A program made the translations under genes and the position numbers. Of a DNA stretch of 64,000 bases, positions 51,301 to 62,119 are shown in pieces (within the stretch, counting starts at the first letter, position 1; each line of letters starts with the position of its first letter). Under the pieces are notes generated by a model, which worked only from the letters and a program-made list of their open reading frames with translations, was not told the origin of the DNA and made no database searches. The stretch comes from Rachycentron canadum (lineage: Eukaryota > Chordata > Actinopteri > Carangiformes > Rachycentridae): positions 11,569,297-11,633,296 of the forward strand of contig CM076654.1 in assembly GCA_038496675.1 (NCBI GenBank), in the 5' to 3' direction.

Positions 51301-54300
51301 GCACTGAATATCTGCATTACTCCTGTCCACAGCCACAAACTCACGATACTCCCAGCTTTGTTTGTAACCAACGGCCACTGCAATAACTGTCAGTTGTTTA
51401 GTTACAGCCACTTGAGGGATAATGGCTCTGCGCCAAGAGAGGCCTCGGGTTTGTCTACAACGTCAGCAACATTTAATCTCTCACTAATATGGCACTTTTT
51501 TGAAGGTCTGAAAGCACAGCTGCCAATCAAAACAAAATGCTTCCCTTTGTGTTGACTCCGACCAGCTCGTCACTTTTTAGGACGGTCCAAAAACCTCAAA
51601 CACAATTCATATGTTTTTGACTTACTATGACTGAACATGTTACAAGTGACTGTGTGCAATGATGATATTCAATATTTCTCTCCCTCCCAGACACTGACAC
51701 ACAAAATGTTGTCAGATTAGATAAGAGCAACACTCAAGGCATTTGACACAAACCTCTGTCATATACATCAAATGTCACCAACCATCACTCAACCAACAAG
51801 TCTGTTCTCATCTTCAATTAATTTGTCCAAGTTAAGGTATGAATGTTAGCAAATAGAAACATTGTGCTCTGGTTATATCGATTAGAGTAATAACAGCTTT
51901 GGTTAAGTACATAAACTGAATTCAAGATATGGTAGCAAATAGCCTTAATGATGAAGTTGAAGTTGGTTGTTTAGCAATATGCACATCAATCCAGCTGCTA
52001 TGAGTCATACCAAAGATTGTCAACTTGTAAGGTGCTAATGTTGCCTGTTATTGATGTTACCTTCCAATGACGCTCACATTATTTACACTTCCTGATTGAG
52101 ACAGCCTTGCAACCTTCAATGATCCGTGGACGTTTGACCTCTGCTTGTGATAACCTCAATGGATTATTTGTTATGATGTCCGGTAACATTTAGCTCAGTC
52201 CTACAGTTATTTTTTACTCAAAAGAAGTTTTTGAATTATAATAAACTCTGGGAAACTTCAACCTGAGCAGTCCTTTACACAACATGCCTTTGAGAATCAG
52301 CAGACCAGAATGAGTAAAGTCTGCTTTGACAATATCTGTGGTTCTACTCGATTATTCAATTTAGCTGCCCACAGATGACCTCTGACCCTTTAGCACAGCA
52401 GACTTCACAGGGTCGTGCATGCAATGGACAAGAGATGGTAACTGCTTATTGTAACCATATTGTCTAATTTTAAAAGAACAGCCATGTTTTCTCACGGTCT
52501 AGAGAACACATGAATGACACTGCCTTCATCTTCACACATGAATAGAAGCAGAAAACATCACCATATTTACCTGACCTCAATATTTTTCAGAAAGATGTAA
52601 AGTGTGAACATCAGTGGATGAATATTTGAGGACTGAACCCTATGTATAAATGTCTAAAAACCCAAGAATAACCAACATTCAAGTTCTTGAACTCACTTTT
52701 GGTAATGCAAGAGTATTCAAGGGAAAGTGAAAGCTTGGAGCATGAAAATGATAAGTGAAAGAGGTAATTTTTATCTCACACCATTTAAATCAAATATAAT
52801 TAGTCATACCGCCACCAAAACACATCTCTTTCAACAGAGTTTCTTCTCTGGATGTGTTGAGCACAAACTCGTCAAAGCAGGGGTCAGCTGCAGGGTGGAA
52901 GGTCCTCAGAGACTCTGTGGCCTTCTGGATCCTGAAAATACACAAGGCAGATATGAAATTGCTGTCACTGGAGGCTGAGTTTAAACCTAAACTAGCTTTT
53001 CTAAGATCACTGTACCAAATGGGATCGCTATTCACTGCAGGCAGACTTTTCCTCCCACTTAAGTTAGACAAGTGCCAACATAAGTCTAAATCGTCTGCTG
53101 TATCTATATTTCTATTGTCTTTCATAAGTGAAAAGCAGGATTAAAAACCAAGTCTCTGTCAACAGGAGTAAACTGAACAGGTCACAGTGTCATATTCTTA
53201 AGTGAAAAGATTCCCTGTTTATCCAAAGCTGTTAATTGAGATTAAGCTTAGAGCACTAGACACTCCAAGACAGTGTTAACTGGACACTGCAGCACAAGTC
53301 TTTCCTGAATTGCCCTTGTGTTTGGTAACCTCTGTGCACGTGACTTTATCTGCTCCTGAGAAACTCCTCAAACACTTAATCAGATTGATGCTCCCAACAC
53401 TAAAATAAAACTGACCAAATCCCAATTATAAAAGCCACTGGAAACAGGAGGTAATGTTAATTCCACTTTATTTTTTTTGAGTCACAGATCCCCATTTAAA
53501 TGTTATCTTAAATAACAATTTAAATATATCCAGTTTTTAAATGATCCATAAATAAGTTAAAAATTAAGTTTTTGTGAAAATGTTGTTGCAAGCCATTAGT
53601 ATTTTTATTGCATAGTTAAGGAAATTTATGTATATCAATAATACAGTGCCAGCAATGCCAATACATTTTACTGATAAATATAATACCCTTGATGAATATC
53701 AATACCATAATAGAAGATAATTTTTTTAGGCTTTTCCTTGTATTATTGTGATACTGCTTAAATGTTGTCGTTCTAGTCTATAGTTGAGAAAATCGATGTA
53801 CTGAGTCAAAATGTTGTGACAAGTGATTAAGCCAGTATCAGCTGTACCTGACATGCAGCTGCTTTGCAGTCTGTACGAAGCAAGACTGGTCGGTCTCTTT
53901 CAGCACCTCCTGAGCGTAGCCCACTAGACCACTGTTCTCCAGCATGCCTTGGTACTCCTCCACCTGAAAAATATAAAAAAAAACAAAAAAAAAAAACAAT
54001 AAGTCGTTGCATTTTGCAGCTAGTCATCTTAACAGCATCTTGAGAAATAGGAAAGTTAAAAAAAACACACGTCAATAGCTAAGAATATAATAAAGTAAGG
54101 AAGCATACGTGTGTAGAGGATACTCAAGAGAAATGAAATTGAGTCCTGGTATTTTGTACCTGGGACTTGAGTTGATTCAGACGTCGGTTGCGAGATTGTT
54201 CAATGGACCTCAGCATCTCTGACTTCCTCTCCTGCAGAGTCTCAAACAGACGCTCAAAGTGCTCGTTGGCTTGACGCTCGGCAAGCTGGCCATTTTCCTT

Positions 54301-57300
54301 TAAGACAAGTTCATCATTCATTTGAACAAAGAAAATTATTTCATTTGTCCCTCCCTACATCGATATATAGGGTGAAGTATACATAAACTCTTATGTCAGT
54401 TACAGCACACCATCAGTTATCCACCATAATCGGTACAATTTGAAACTATAATGGTGGTGATTGCCTTTGTTTTTCTAGTCCTCACAAGACTTCAGTAGTG
54501 ACAGTGTACAGTCTTACCTAAAGAAGCCTTCATTTGACAGACGCTCAAGTGAAACAGTTAATCATTCTAAGGTTGATGTAGGTGATATTTAAATGTTCTG
54601 TGTAAGTAGAAGCTTAAAGGTGTGGCTCACACACTGATCATCAATATTTGGATAATGTAAAGGGCATCTGAATTTGGCTAGGCTAGTTACCTTTATTTTT
54701 GAGCAGTGCTTAATTGATGATTTTTGGTTTTCTCCATTAGGTTATATTTCACTGCTGCATTATTTTTGCCATATAATAAAGTCAATTAAAGCATCAAAAC
54801 ATATTTTTCAGTTACAGGAAATGAAGGAAAATTTGCTAAAATGAGTTTTGCTTAGGCTCTGACTCAAGTTAGCCATAACTGGCTGAAGAGCTGTCACCAC
54901 AGTTTGGTTTTTAACCAAATGTTACTGCACATGAAACTGAAAATTACAAATTTCACTGGTATAAACATTTTAAATGGTAAAAGTCACATAGTAGGACCAA
55001 ATATTTAGTCACATCTTGGCTTTGTAGGAGAGCACAGTATATAGAGAACTACTAAACTGAAAAAAGATAAAGAACGAACATCCCTAACATAACAATCAGC
55101 TCAAGTAGACGCATATTCTGCTACTGCAAAGGAGCAGGCATATTCAAGCCTCATCCATTCAAAAGAAAAAGGAACAAGATCAGAGACTGAAACCCAGACA
55201 TGTATGAGGGAAACTAGTCAGCAAATCCTGTGTTCCCTTGTTGTTTGGTTTGCATAGTGTTTGTTTAGTCACCTTCCTTATTCGTACACAAAGACTTGGA
55301 ATTGTTCCTCAACTCTACAAACAGACTGGTTTTAAGAAAGCTCTATAAACATTTGTATTCTGTAAGAAAAAAACTTATGTAGAGGGATTAAGGCACATAT
55401 CCATTTAACTAACTATAACAATAATCAAAGAGGACATAAGAAATGTTAATAAAACTAATGAGAATTGTTTTGAGGAGGATTAGAGGGGAAGTTGAAGACC
55501 TGAAAGGATGAGTCTAAAATTGGATGTTAGATGCTAAAGTTATGATTAAATGAAGGTGGAAATGAATAAAAATGTTGAAATAGAAAATATATAATACATT
55601 ATTTAGAAAATGGCTTCAAGGCACTGTAAAGCCAGTCTGTCTGCCTGTTGATTAGTAAGTAAGCTGGGTTACATGTCAGTGAAAACTAAAAAGGCAATTT
55701 AATTTGATTAAAAAAAAAAAGACAAAAAAAAAGGAATAAAAAGGACAATAAATAAAGAAAAAAATACAAACTGCATGGCATACTGTAAAATGTTAGTGGA
55801 CTGGAGTGGATAAAGGATGTTGGCCTTGTAGCAGCATGAGTCAGCTCTCTCACCTCAGTCTGAGTGATGAGCACCTCAAGCTCAGTAATCTGAGTCCTGA
55901 CCTGGTCCTCTTTGCTGATGAGGTAATGGATACTCTTGGCCAGCTTCTCCTGGTGAGAGACAAGATCAGCAGCATTTACAGCAGGTTTCATAAGGTCTTT
56001 AAGTCTGAAACACATGGATGTAGCAGTGCGGCAACAAAGAGGATATGATTTACAAAACTGTGACTGAAGGGACGCCAGCCCGTTAAACTGCTTGGCTACG
56101 TGCAAATCATCATTAAAATATTTGCTATTGTAAGGAATATAGTGGGAATTTATTGGTTTAACCTGCTCGCAAGCTTCAGCTCTGACATGAGTCACTACAT
56201 TTTTGTCTCCTATTACAATATTCATGACTGCAGCTGCAACCAACAGTGTTCCCTGATGGATGTTAAGTTCTGGACATGTGCAGAGTGTCCCATATGACCC
56301 TGTATGACATAGTGTGAGAGCCTGTTTCAGTGGGTGCAGCATGTCAAACGACATTCACCACAGTGTCACAATGATATCACAGCACATTACTGGTCAAAGC
56401 AACTGCAAACAAGCTACTTCCTGAGCGACAAAGGTTTCCAGGATTGTTCTGGACACATGCTACGCCTTCCAGCTATTTGAAAATACAGTGCACACAGAAA
56501 TCATGGGGAACAAATGGTCTCATTAAATATTAAGCACCATAGTATTTGTGACACAGACCAGCAGATTGAATTACATAGAGATTCTGCCTCAACTTGCTGA
56601 GCCACCATAAGGTCTACTAAGATGGAGCACCCATGCCAACAAGATTAAATTACCATTCAACATATTTCACTTAAACCTTCTTCTGTAAAAAGGTTTGAGG
56701 CTTTTTTTTTTTTTTTTTTTAAACATTGCTTAGTGCTGTTATGGCAACTAGATGGTCCTAAAAAAGATTCAAAATGCACATAAGCTAAACCAAACACTCA
56801 AAATGATTAAAAGCCATTCTACTGATGACATACAAATCTGATGAGCACATTCAAGGCCAATTAGTTTTAATTCATTTAGCCAACCAGGGTTTCAGTTTCC
56901 GACAAAAGAGATTGATATCAACAGTCTATTGCCTGTGCATGCCAGCGCAGGTACAGGTCAGGCATTAATATTATAGCAGCAGATGAGAGATGCAGGGAGC
57001 AGTCAGTGGGTGGCACAGCACAACAAGAGAACCTGCTCTTAAGGTTTTGTTAGATAGATTAGCAATGAACCAACAATAATCTCACTGAATGGGAAGCTAT
57101 TACTCATCAAAAGGCTTTTATTGAGTTTGACGTTATTAATTGCAGTTATATAGTGACACTAAACTAAAGATATTATTCTGATATATTAAAAAAAAAGGGG
57201 GGGGCATCATATTTCAGCAAAGCCTTGTAAATTGTACAATTACAGCCTGCTAAATAAGATCACAAAACCATTGGTATTGGCAGTTTCAGTGTAAAAACAT

Positions 57301-58539
57301 GGATAATCTCAAGTGCCAAAGCTGATTTACTTGGGCATGACCATTTCAGGCCTTAGTTAACAGTGGCATTGTATTCCAGCTAAATTTAATCCTTGTTATC
57401 ATAAGCCAGTATTGTGTTGGTCATTTCAGATAACACCACCACACAGTAGCCAAGCTGTCTGTTCTCATACTGTAACAGTGTCTGATTGTGTCACCTTGAG
57501 GATCTTGTAGGCACTGCTCATGGACGTGACTTTGTGGTTGGCGTGGGATCCTCCCAGTTTGCAGAGGTGACACACAGGTCGCCTGCAGACCTCACAGTAC
57601 ATGTTCACCTTCTCCATCTCATGCTCCGGACACATCAGCACCTGGGATATTTAACAGAACAAGGGGTTAAATTTTGAAGTTCAGTGTGTGCACGAATTTG
57701 TAATTTTGACAGTCCAGGTTTGTTTTAGATGTCAGTCATCAAAAAGTTGTTGAAGTGAAACAGGAAGATGGACAATACTATAAAAAGCATATAGACAGAG
57801 CTCTGTAAGACATTTCCTGAATGAGTCTTAAAATCGAATTGAAATCAGTACTTTGTTGCTCCCAAGATCTCCATCAGAAATTAATATTTCAAAGTGATAC
57901 AAGATCTGTGAATCTGAGACATGTCACTGGTCAGCAATTAATGGTCAATATAACCAGACAGTGAAAGATTTCAATCTTACATTCACCTTCAACATCTGAA
58001 TCCTTATCAAACATTCCTAATCCATCCAAATGTTTAAAAAGCTAAATCGATACTTGCTCATGTTTATCTCCGGCTCATGTGACAACTTATCACCTGACAA
58101 TGTTCATAGTCCAACTCAATGAAAATTGTTTGTTTGGGTCTTAAGGAAATTACAGATAAATAAAGGAAAAGATGACCAGTGATAACACTTGCCTTGGGTC
58201 TAAAGTTCGTTGTGGGACCAACATACTCGTGCTGAGCCTTGGGTGTGCCCCAAGGGTGGTGCAGCTTGAAGCACTCATTACAATAGCTAGCCTTGCAGTC
58301 CATACAGCTCTTCGTGGCCTCCTGCTGCTGTGGAGGCTTGCAGATGTTGCACATAATTGCCACAGCAGCACGAGCAGCCTGGCGATATCGCTCAACAATG
58401 CTTTCCAGGGTGAAGTTACGGAACAGCATACTGATGCCGCGCTCGCCAAGGTCAATGTCATGCTGGCAGCCTGGGCATGGGATGGTGGTGACCCGGGGAG
58501 TCACAGACCCTCTGCGCCACCCCGGGGATGAGATAGAGC
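44018..58539 (-). CDS. trim36: trim36, tripartite motif protein 36 E3 ubiquitin ligase (B-box to SPRY; RING exon off right edge)
   Basis: Eleven minus-strand exons join in frame: 58193-58539, 57495-57641, 55854-55949, 54160-54297, 53848-53963, 52810-52931, 48915-49032, 48605-48810, 45938-46121, 45382-45495 and 44018-44387. They give about 652 codons ending in TGA. In order they encode the zinc-binding CPGCQHDIDLGERG segment, B-box 1 (CNICK..CMDCKASYCNECF..HH), B-box 2 (CPEHE..CEVCRRPVCHLC..HANH), a coiled coil, a COS-like region, a fibronectin III domain and a B30.2/SPRY domain. The sequence tracks human TRIM36 throughout (for example GLVGYAQEVLKETDQSCFVQ, SLDYIIGDTGI-like, VEPYSYMVKVGVAS, SGHDSGSED). 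TRIM46, TRIM9 and TRIM67 diverge in the SPRY. TRIM36 is a microtubule-associated E3 ligase; the Xenopus orthologue acts in cortical rotation and dorsal axis formation. The RING finger is not in the window, so catalytic competence cannot be judged. Confidence 0.96.
44640..44845. repeat. Dispersed teleost repeat copy (GATGTCTTCAAATGTCTAGC)
   Basis: It contains CCAGAAACTATGGTGATGTC, TTCAAATGTCTAGCTTTGTC, TGATCAGCAGTCCAAAACAC and a terminal AATGAACTAATTGTTAAG-like end. The family consensus as I remember it reads CCCAAGGTGACGTCTTCAAA, TGTCTTGTTTTGTCCGACCA, ACAGTCCAAAACCC. It lies in the last trim36 intron. Related partial copies are at 34300-34400, 38170-38420 and 38876-39110. Confidence 0.6.
45242..45304. 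repeat. (TA)17(CA)14 compound microsatellite in the trim36 SPRY intron
   Basis: A perfect TA run passes directly into a perfect CA run. It ends about 80 bases from the trim36 exon donor at 45381. Confidence 0.95.
45382..45495 (-). CDS. trim36: trim36 exon: SPRY, HYWAFKVEPYSYMVKVGVAS
   Basis: The acceptor GTTTTGCAG ends at 45496. The donor GTAAGA starts at 45381. The exon is 114 nt, entering in phase 2 and leaving in phase 2. It encodes HYWAFKVEPYSYMVKVGVAS, then DSKLLEWFHNPRDTSSP. The HYW-like start is a common SPRY landmark, and the segment matches human TRIM36 (HFWAFRVEPYSYLVKVGVAS). Confidence 0.96.
45938..46121 (-). CDS. trim36: trim36 exon: start of B30.2/SPRY domain
   Basis: The acceptor CCCATACAG ends at 46122. 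The donor GTATGT starts at 45937. The exon is 184 nt, entering in phase 1 and leaving in phase 2. It encodes FGFLFSDKCGFSTERLLLNK, then RRDTVESVAG, FLLAADRVQTGSYIGLDYI and IGDTGISQG. Human has FSFLFDEKCG, KRDRVESRAG, LLLAAERIQVGYYTSLDYI and IGDTGITKG. Confidence 0.96.
47185..47350 (-). repeat. Probable tRNA-derived SINE fragment
   Basis: Blocks AGAGAGACAGGAAAACTGGG, GGGGACAACATGCAGCAAAG and GGTCAGGCTTGGACCCAGGC, CACTGTGGCAAGGAC resemble the widespread fish SINE body GACAGGAAA..GACATGCAGCAAAGG..GATTCGAACCC..GCTGCGG. In this layout the tRNA-like head reads on the minus strand. The B-box equivalent is degraded, so it is a dead fragment. Confidence 0.5.
48145..48166. repeat. A22 homopolymer
   Basis: A pure adenine run in a trim36 intron. 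Comparable A or T runs occur at 3092-3120, 7527-7541, 14956-14972, 40137-40154, 40827-40844, 56702-56720 and 62481-62502. Some may be tails of old retroposons, but no bodies were recognised next to them. Confidence 0.85.
48605..48810 (-). CDS. trim36: trim36 exon: fibronectin III, second half
   Basis: The donor GTAAGT starts at 48604 after HTPPAP. The acceptor is ambiguous: TTTCCCCCCTAAG (exon start 48810) or six bases further in, after ACTCAG (exon start 48804). Both preserve the frame and differ by two residues. The first gives 206 nt, entering in phase 2 and leaving in phase 1. The peptide contains EDGEDSGVWSA, then VVCDLEPDSLYSFRVRSCRN, SMFSPYSPEITFHTPPAP. Human has AFRVRAYKGSICSPCSRE and LILHTPPAP. 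Confidence 0.9.
48915..49032 (-). CDS. trim36: trim36 exon: fibronectin III, first half
   Basis: The acceptor GATTCATGCAG ends at 49033. The donor GTGGGT starts at 48914. The exon is 118 nt, entering in phase 1 and leaving in phase 2. It encodes VPDPPLIDLSHSRVYNEASI, then SWRLSDDHLPTDHHVVEYR. The pattern P..P....S..Y..A.ISW....D......VEYR is typical of an FN3 strand A-C region and aligns with human VPEINEE..VYNNALINW..YVLEYR. Confidence 0.92.
49033..52809. other. trim36 intron between COS and FN3 exons
   Basis: A 3.8-kb AT-rich intron with no recognised repeat family and no coding signal. Confidence 0.7.
52810..52931 (-). CDS. trim36: trim36 exon: COS-like region
   Basis: The acceptor GTATTTTCAG ends at 52932. 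The donor GTATGA starts at 52809. The exon is 122 nt, entering in phase 2 and leaving in phase 1. It encodes IQKATESLRTFHPAADPCFD, then EFVLNTSREETLLKEMCFGG. Human reads IQKATESLKSFRPAAQTSFE, then DYVVNTSKQTELLGELSF. COS regions in this TRIM subgroup contribute to microtubule binding (family knowledge). Confidence 0.95.
53848..53963 (-). CDS. trim36: trim36 exon: end of coiled coil (GLVGYAQEVLKETDQ)
   Basis: The acceptor TTTTTCAG ends at 53964. The donor GTACAG starts at 53847. The exon is 116 nt, entering in phase 0 and leaving in phase 2. It encodes VEEYQGMLENSGLVGYAQEV, then LKETDQSCFVQTAKQLHVR. Identity with human TRIM36 is almost complete, which makes it one of the best orthology anchors. 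Confidence 0.96.
54160..54297 (-). CDS. trim36: trim36 exon: coiled coil, second part
   Basis: The acceptor GTCTTAAAG ends at 54298. The donor GTACAA starts at 54159. The exon is 138 nt (46 codons), phase 0 to 0. It begins ENGQLAERQANEHFERLFE, runs through LQERKSEMLRSIEQS and ends LKSQ. The human counterpart has HFEKLFEVLEERKSSVLKAI. The pattern of hydrophobic heptads is kept while surface residues differ. Confidence 0.95.
55854..55949 (-). CDS. trim36: trim36 exon: coiled coil, first part
   Basis: The acceptor TCTCTCACCAG ends at 55950. The donor GTGAGA starts at 55853. The exon is 96 nt (32 codons), phase 0 to 0. It encodes EKLAKSIHYLISKEDQVRTQ and then ITELEVLITQTE. The human segment EKLSKDIDYLIGKESQVKSQ has the same length and heptad spacing. 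It follows B-box 2 and starts the coiled coil used for dimerisation. Confidence 0.95.
57495..57641 (-). CDS. trim36: trim36 exon: B-box 2
   Basis: The acceptor AATATCCCAG ends at 57642. The donor GTGACA starts at 57494. The exon is 147 nt (49 codons), phase 0 to 0. It encodes VLMCPEHE, then NMYCEVCRRPVCHLCKLGG and SHANHKVTSMSSAYKILK. The Cys and His ligands of a B-box type 2 are all present. Human reads ILMCPEHE and NMYCELCRRPVCHLCKLGG at the same place. Confidence 0.96.
57642..58192. other. trim36: trim36 GC-AG intron, 551 bp
   Basis: In gene sense it begins GCAAGT at 58192 and ends AATATCCCAG at 57642. No repeat or coding content was seen. Confidence 0.9.
58193..58539 (-). CDS. trim36: trim36 exon: linker and B-box 1, ending at a GC donor
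   Basis: The acceptor CTCCTTCAG ends at 58540. The exon is 347 nt, entering in phase 1 and leaving in phase 0. It encodes PGWRRGSVTPRV, then CPGCQHDIDLGERG, FRNFTLESIVERYRQAARAA and the B-box CNICK..CMDCKASYCNECFK, ending VGPTTNFRPK. Human TRIM36 is nearly identical in these blocks. The donor reads AAG|GCAAGT (intron begins at 58192), a GC-AG type intron. The nearest GT would shift the frame relative to the next exon. Confidence 0.95.
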
Positions 58540-61500
58540 CTGAAGGAGAGTGAAGGAAGACAAGTGAGATAGGACCATGTGTAATATAGATTCCTGGCCT
58601 TGGGTCACCCAGTTTCCAGTCTTGTCTGAGGCTCCATTTTGACATTTTGAACAACTATGTTCTTTGACTTCAAATTACAGTGAAGGAATAGTGTCCAAGA
58701 GAATCAAACGGGGGCCCTGAAAAATGTGCAGCCCCATTTGTGTTCAACAGATTCTGGGCTGAGTTTCAGAGAAAGAGCATTACATCATTGACACTGACTT
58801 TCCAAGTATGACCTTAAGACAAAAATTCCTTTGATAATCCGCATGGAAATGTCAAGCCTTCACAAATAGGGCCTCAGCATGTCTCCCTTTGTGGTTTATT
58901 TCCACAATGACCACTACTCAATAGTGACATGGATGTATGAGCAAACCACCAATACAGGCAATATAATTGAGCAGTCGCCAAACAGGGGAAACAAAGTCCA
59001 GGAAGAGAGACAGTTCAAGACTATACTGGGGCAGGTTGAGGGGCGATGAGATACAAAATAGTCATGGGGAGGATACCTTTTTCTGGAACATATAGAGGAC
59101 ATTGTCTTAATGAAGATTCAGTTTTACACAGCAAGTCATTTGATGTTTACCACAGGAGGGAAGAGTAATTCAAGTGCTCACAATGATCTGGACAAAGGGA
59201 TTTTTTTTTTACCCAAACATACATGAGAAAAAATAAAAGATATGACAAAGTAACAAACCTGAGAATGTTTAAATCAAGCAATGCAACTGAATTAAACGGT
59301 GAACTACAACTTAAGTTTTAGATACAAAAATTCCAGCAATTGAACTATATTGCCATGTCCAGTTCAATGCATTAACACTTATTTTCACGACAACAAACTC
59401 CTCTTAAAGCGAAATTGCTTTCAAGAGTTTCTTACAATATTGTGCTTGTTACTGATGCAGCAGCAATGTAACAAAACACAGAAACACAGTAACATGAGGT
59501 GGAAACAAAGGATCAGTTACACAAGGTTACATCACAGACACAAGCAGGGTCTGTAAAACACTGTTACCACACACTAAAAAGCCAGCAAACTTAATTCAAT
59601 ACACAGAAATAAAAACATTGCTTCACGTTTTTGGGGGAGAGGGGAACCGAGGAGTGCTGGATTTATCTCAGTTTGCAAGCCAGCATTTCCACTCCGTTTC
59701 CGAGGACCTGAAAATTAAATCAAACACTCCTCAGGTAAGCGAAAACTATACGGGGAAAACTATTTCAAAACAGCAGTTTGCAAAAGGTGAAGTTGAGGGA
59801 AAAGCAGAGGCAGAACAGCAAACAAATTATGTGACATGAGTAGCCATGTGCATGCCGTGTGACATGAGCAGAACTGAAGACTGACAGTGCAGGGACACAT
59901 TAATACCTCAAGGCAAAGTCTGTCTGACTTAACGGCAAGCTGAACTACTGAGCTTTGTTTGCTACATATCAATTGCACTTCCTACCTGAGACCATATGAC
60001 AAAAGGCAAAATTAACACAGGATTGTAATGTTATGATGGAAAATGTCTGTCTGATGAGGGTGATAAAGATGACATGGTCGTGTTAAGTGAAGTCACTTGA
60101 TGGAAGAAGTCTGGCAGAAAAACGTAATATGTGAACCAATGATTGAGGCAGAAGGTCAGTTTCTAATCCTCCAAAGACGCTAAGTACATGCACTGTATAT
60201 ACGCCAGTCTTTATTTACGAGTGTGTCATATTCAGATGTTGCACAGTGACTCAGATTCTCTGGTTAGGGCTGCAGGTGTAAGCCAACGTGAAGCAGACAG
60301 GAGAGGCCTGCAGCAAAGAGCGCATGTGTGGGTTTGTGTTTTAGTTTGAGCATCCACAGAGGGAGGCTGCGTCAAAGGCAGAAACTGACGAGTCATTGCA
60401 GAGCTGCTACAGTCTCGTTGGGCAAAAAGGGCTTGGCTTTTCTCCTCTGCCAAAATGCTCAGACATAGTTTCATGCCTGAACCGATGTGGTTGTATTTCA
60501 TTTATCAGTCTGTCACATCCAAAATAATAAAGTTACTGTAAATATGATCATGTCTGCACAATAAAGGGAACTGAAAAATATATATATTAAATCATCATAC
60601 AGTCAAACAGATCAGGGAATCTTGCTAAGTATCCAGGGGCAATGTCATTTATTTTTTATTTCTAAAACAAACAAAAGTGTTGAGTGCTGTTTATTTAAGC
60701 TTGTTAAATGACAAACATTTGTCTTGGCATTTTATAGCGTCACTGGCTGCCCGGGGGGGGGGGTATTTGACTATAGTTTGTATAACAAATAATTAATGGG
60801 AAAGTCAACATGTTTTTCCTAATTTCTTATGCAAATATAAAATTTGAAGCCAATGTTAATCCATTCACTGAAGGGCTGAAGGAAAAAATATCACTTTACT
60901 TTCTCATTTTCTTGTTAGGATTATATTGTTTTTGATAACACCATGTCTTTTTCATCATTTACTGCTTTTTGGTTGACTTTCCTGGTAACTTCTATCATTG
61001 TCTATTCCTTGAGGGGGATTTATATAGACAGCTGTTTCAAATTCTCCCCTGTGCTTTATACACAGATGATAAAGGCATTTTTCTTAAAAACATCCACTGA
61101 GCATGTCAAATTGCTGTGTTTATTGGCCTAAGCAGACTAAAAAGAAAGTGGTATTCAGGATTGTTTTACTTGGATGCAGTCTGAGACATCCCAATTCATC
61201 AAGACCAAAATGATTAGAGGTAAGCTGAAACAGGTCAATGTTCTTACAATCTGTTTCTCAAACAGTTACGAGTCAAGTGAAGCATAAACAGTACCCTAAA
61301 GGCACAGATATCAGTCAAAGAGCCAGTGAAGAATCTTAGCAAGCCCAAACGTATTGCAGGTTTTCCCTGTGTGTGTGTGTTTAACTCTAAAACAACAGAG
61401 ACCTACAGTTCTCCATCACAATAAAGCCGCTTCACTTCCCTTTATGTTTTACAACATGAATGCAAAGCTTAGTGAGACACACTGACACACACACATTCCT

Positions 61501-62056
61501 GTCCCACTTCAACTCCTAGGCAACATCCTCACCGCCTTCTTACTAATTTTAGTCTTGGCCCTTTCCATTTGTTTTTGCCACTTGCCAACCTCCCTGTCAA
61601 GGACTCTACCCCCTTTTGATTCTCATATCGCCTTCGTTACTCCAGGCCTTTTTTGTTGCTTCCCCTCATATGCTGACTCATCATTGCATAAGGTTTTCAT
61701 TATTAATCTACTTAGAAAATTTAAATACCAAGGTTAGAAAGTTTTTTTTTAACCTAAAGCATGTTGTCTCTTCTTCCTTTTTTTTCCCCCCCCAGATCAC
61801 TTATGCTCAGTAGACATTTTTAAAACGGCCATCTGGGATTAAATTATTACCTAGTTTCTAACAAATAATTAATAACTTGCTTTCCAAGATTAAATGCAGT
61901 AACTATAGTAAAAAAAATAAAAATAAAAAATTGGTCTTATACCTAAGCAGTGGTGTGAGTTTGGATGGTCGTGTTAAAAGAGCTAAAGTAGACTAAGTAG
62001 AGAAAAGGTAGAACCAAACTAGGGTTTCACAGGGGGTCTAGTAACACTGTACTCAC
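58540..62056. other. trim36 intron upstream of the B-box exon
   Basis: AT-rich intron. A G11 run lies at about 60753-60763. No repeat family or coding exon was recognised. Confidence 0.65.
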
Positions 62057-62119
62057 TACAGCTACTCAAAACACGGAGCCCGCGTCTACCTCGACTTCCA
62101 AACGACCTTCGCACTGTGG
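62057..62119 (-). CDS. trim36: Candidate trim36 microexon in the RING to B-box linker (30 or 63 nt)
   Basis: The acceptor ATTGCTTGCAG ends at 62120. Two donors follow: GTAGAC after CGAG (exon 62090-62119, 30 nt) or GTGAGT after TGTA (exon 62057-62119, 63 nt). Both versions enter and leave in phase 1, exactly what the next exon at 58539 needs. The encoded peptide TVRRSFGSRG, or its longer form, is basic and Ser/Gly-rich. It lies where human TRIM36 has a variable linker before NRPGWKRNSLTP. It does not align clearly to a known sequence, so this may be an alternative exon or chance. Confidence 0.4.

Larger units (their letters stand above)
52932..57494. other. trim36 introns across the coiled-coil exons
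   Basis: Introns 52932-53847, 53964-54159, 54298-55853 and 55950-57494. They contain only A/T runs and unrecognised AT-rich sequence. Confidence 0.7.

Noticed and set aside
58150..58553. Plus- and minus-strand open frames over the trim36 B-box exon
   Set aside because: They are alternative frames of the exon. The B-box cysteines and histidines appear only in the frame reported.
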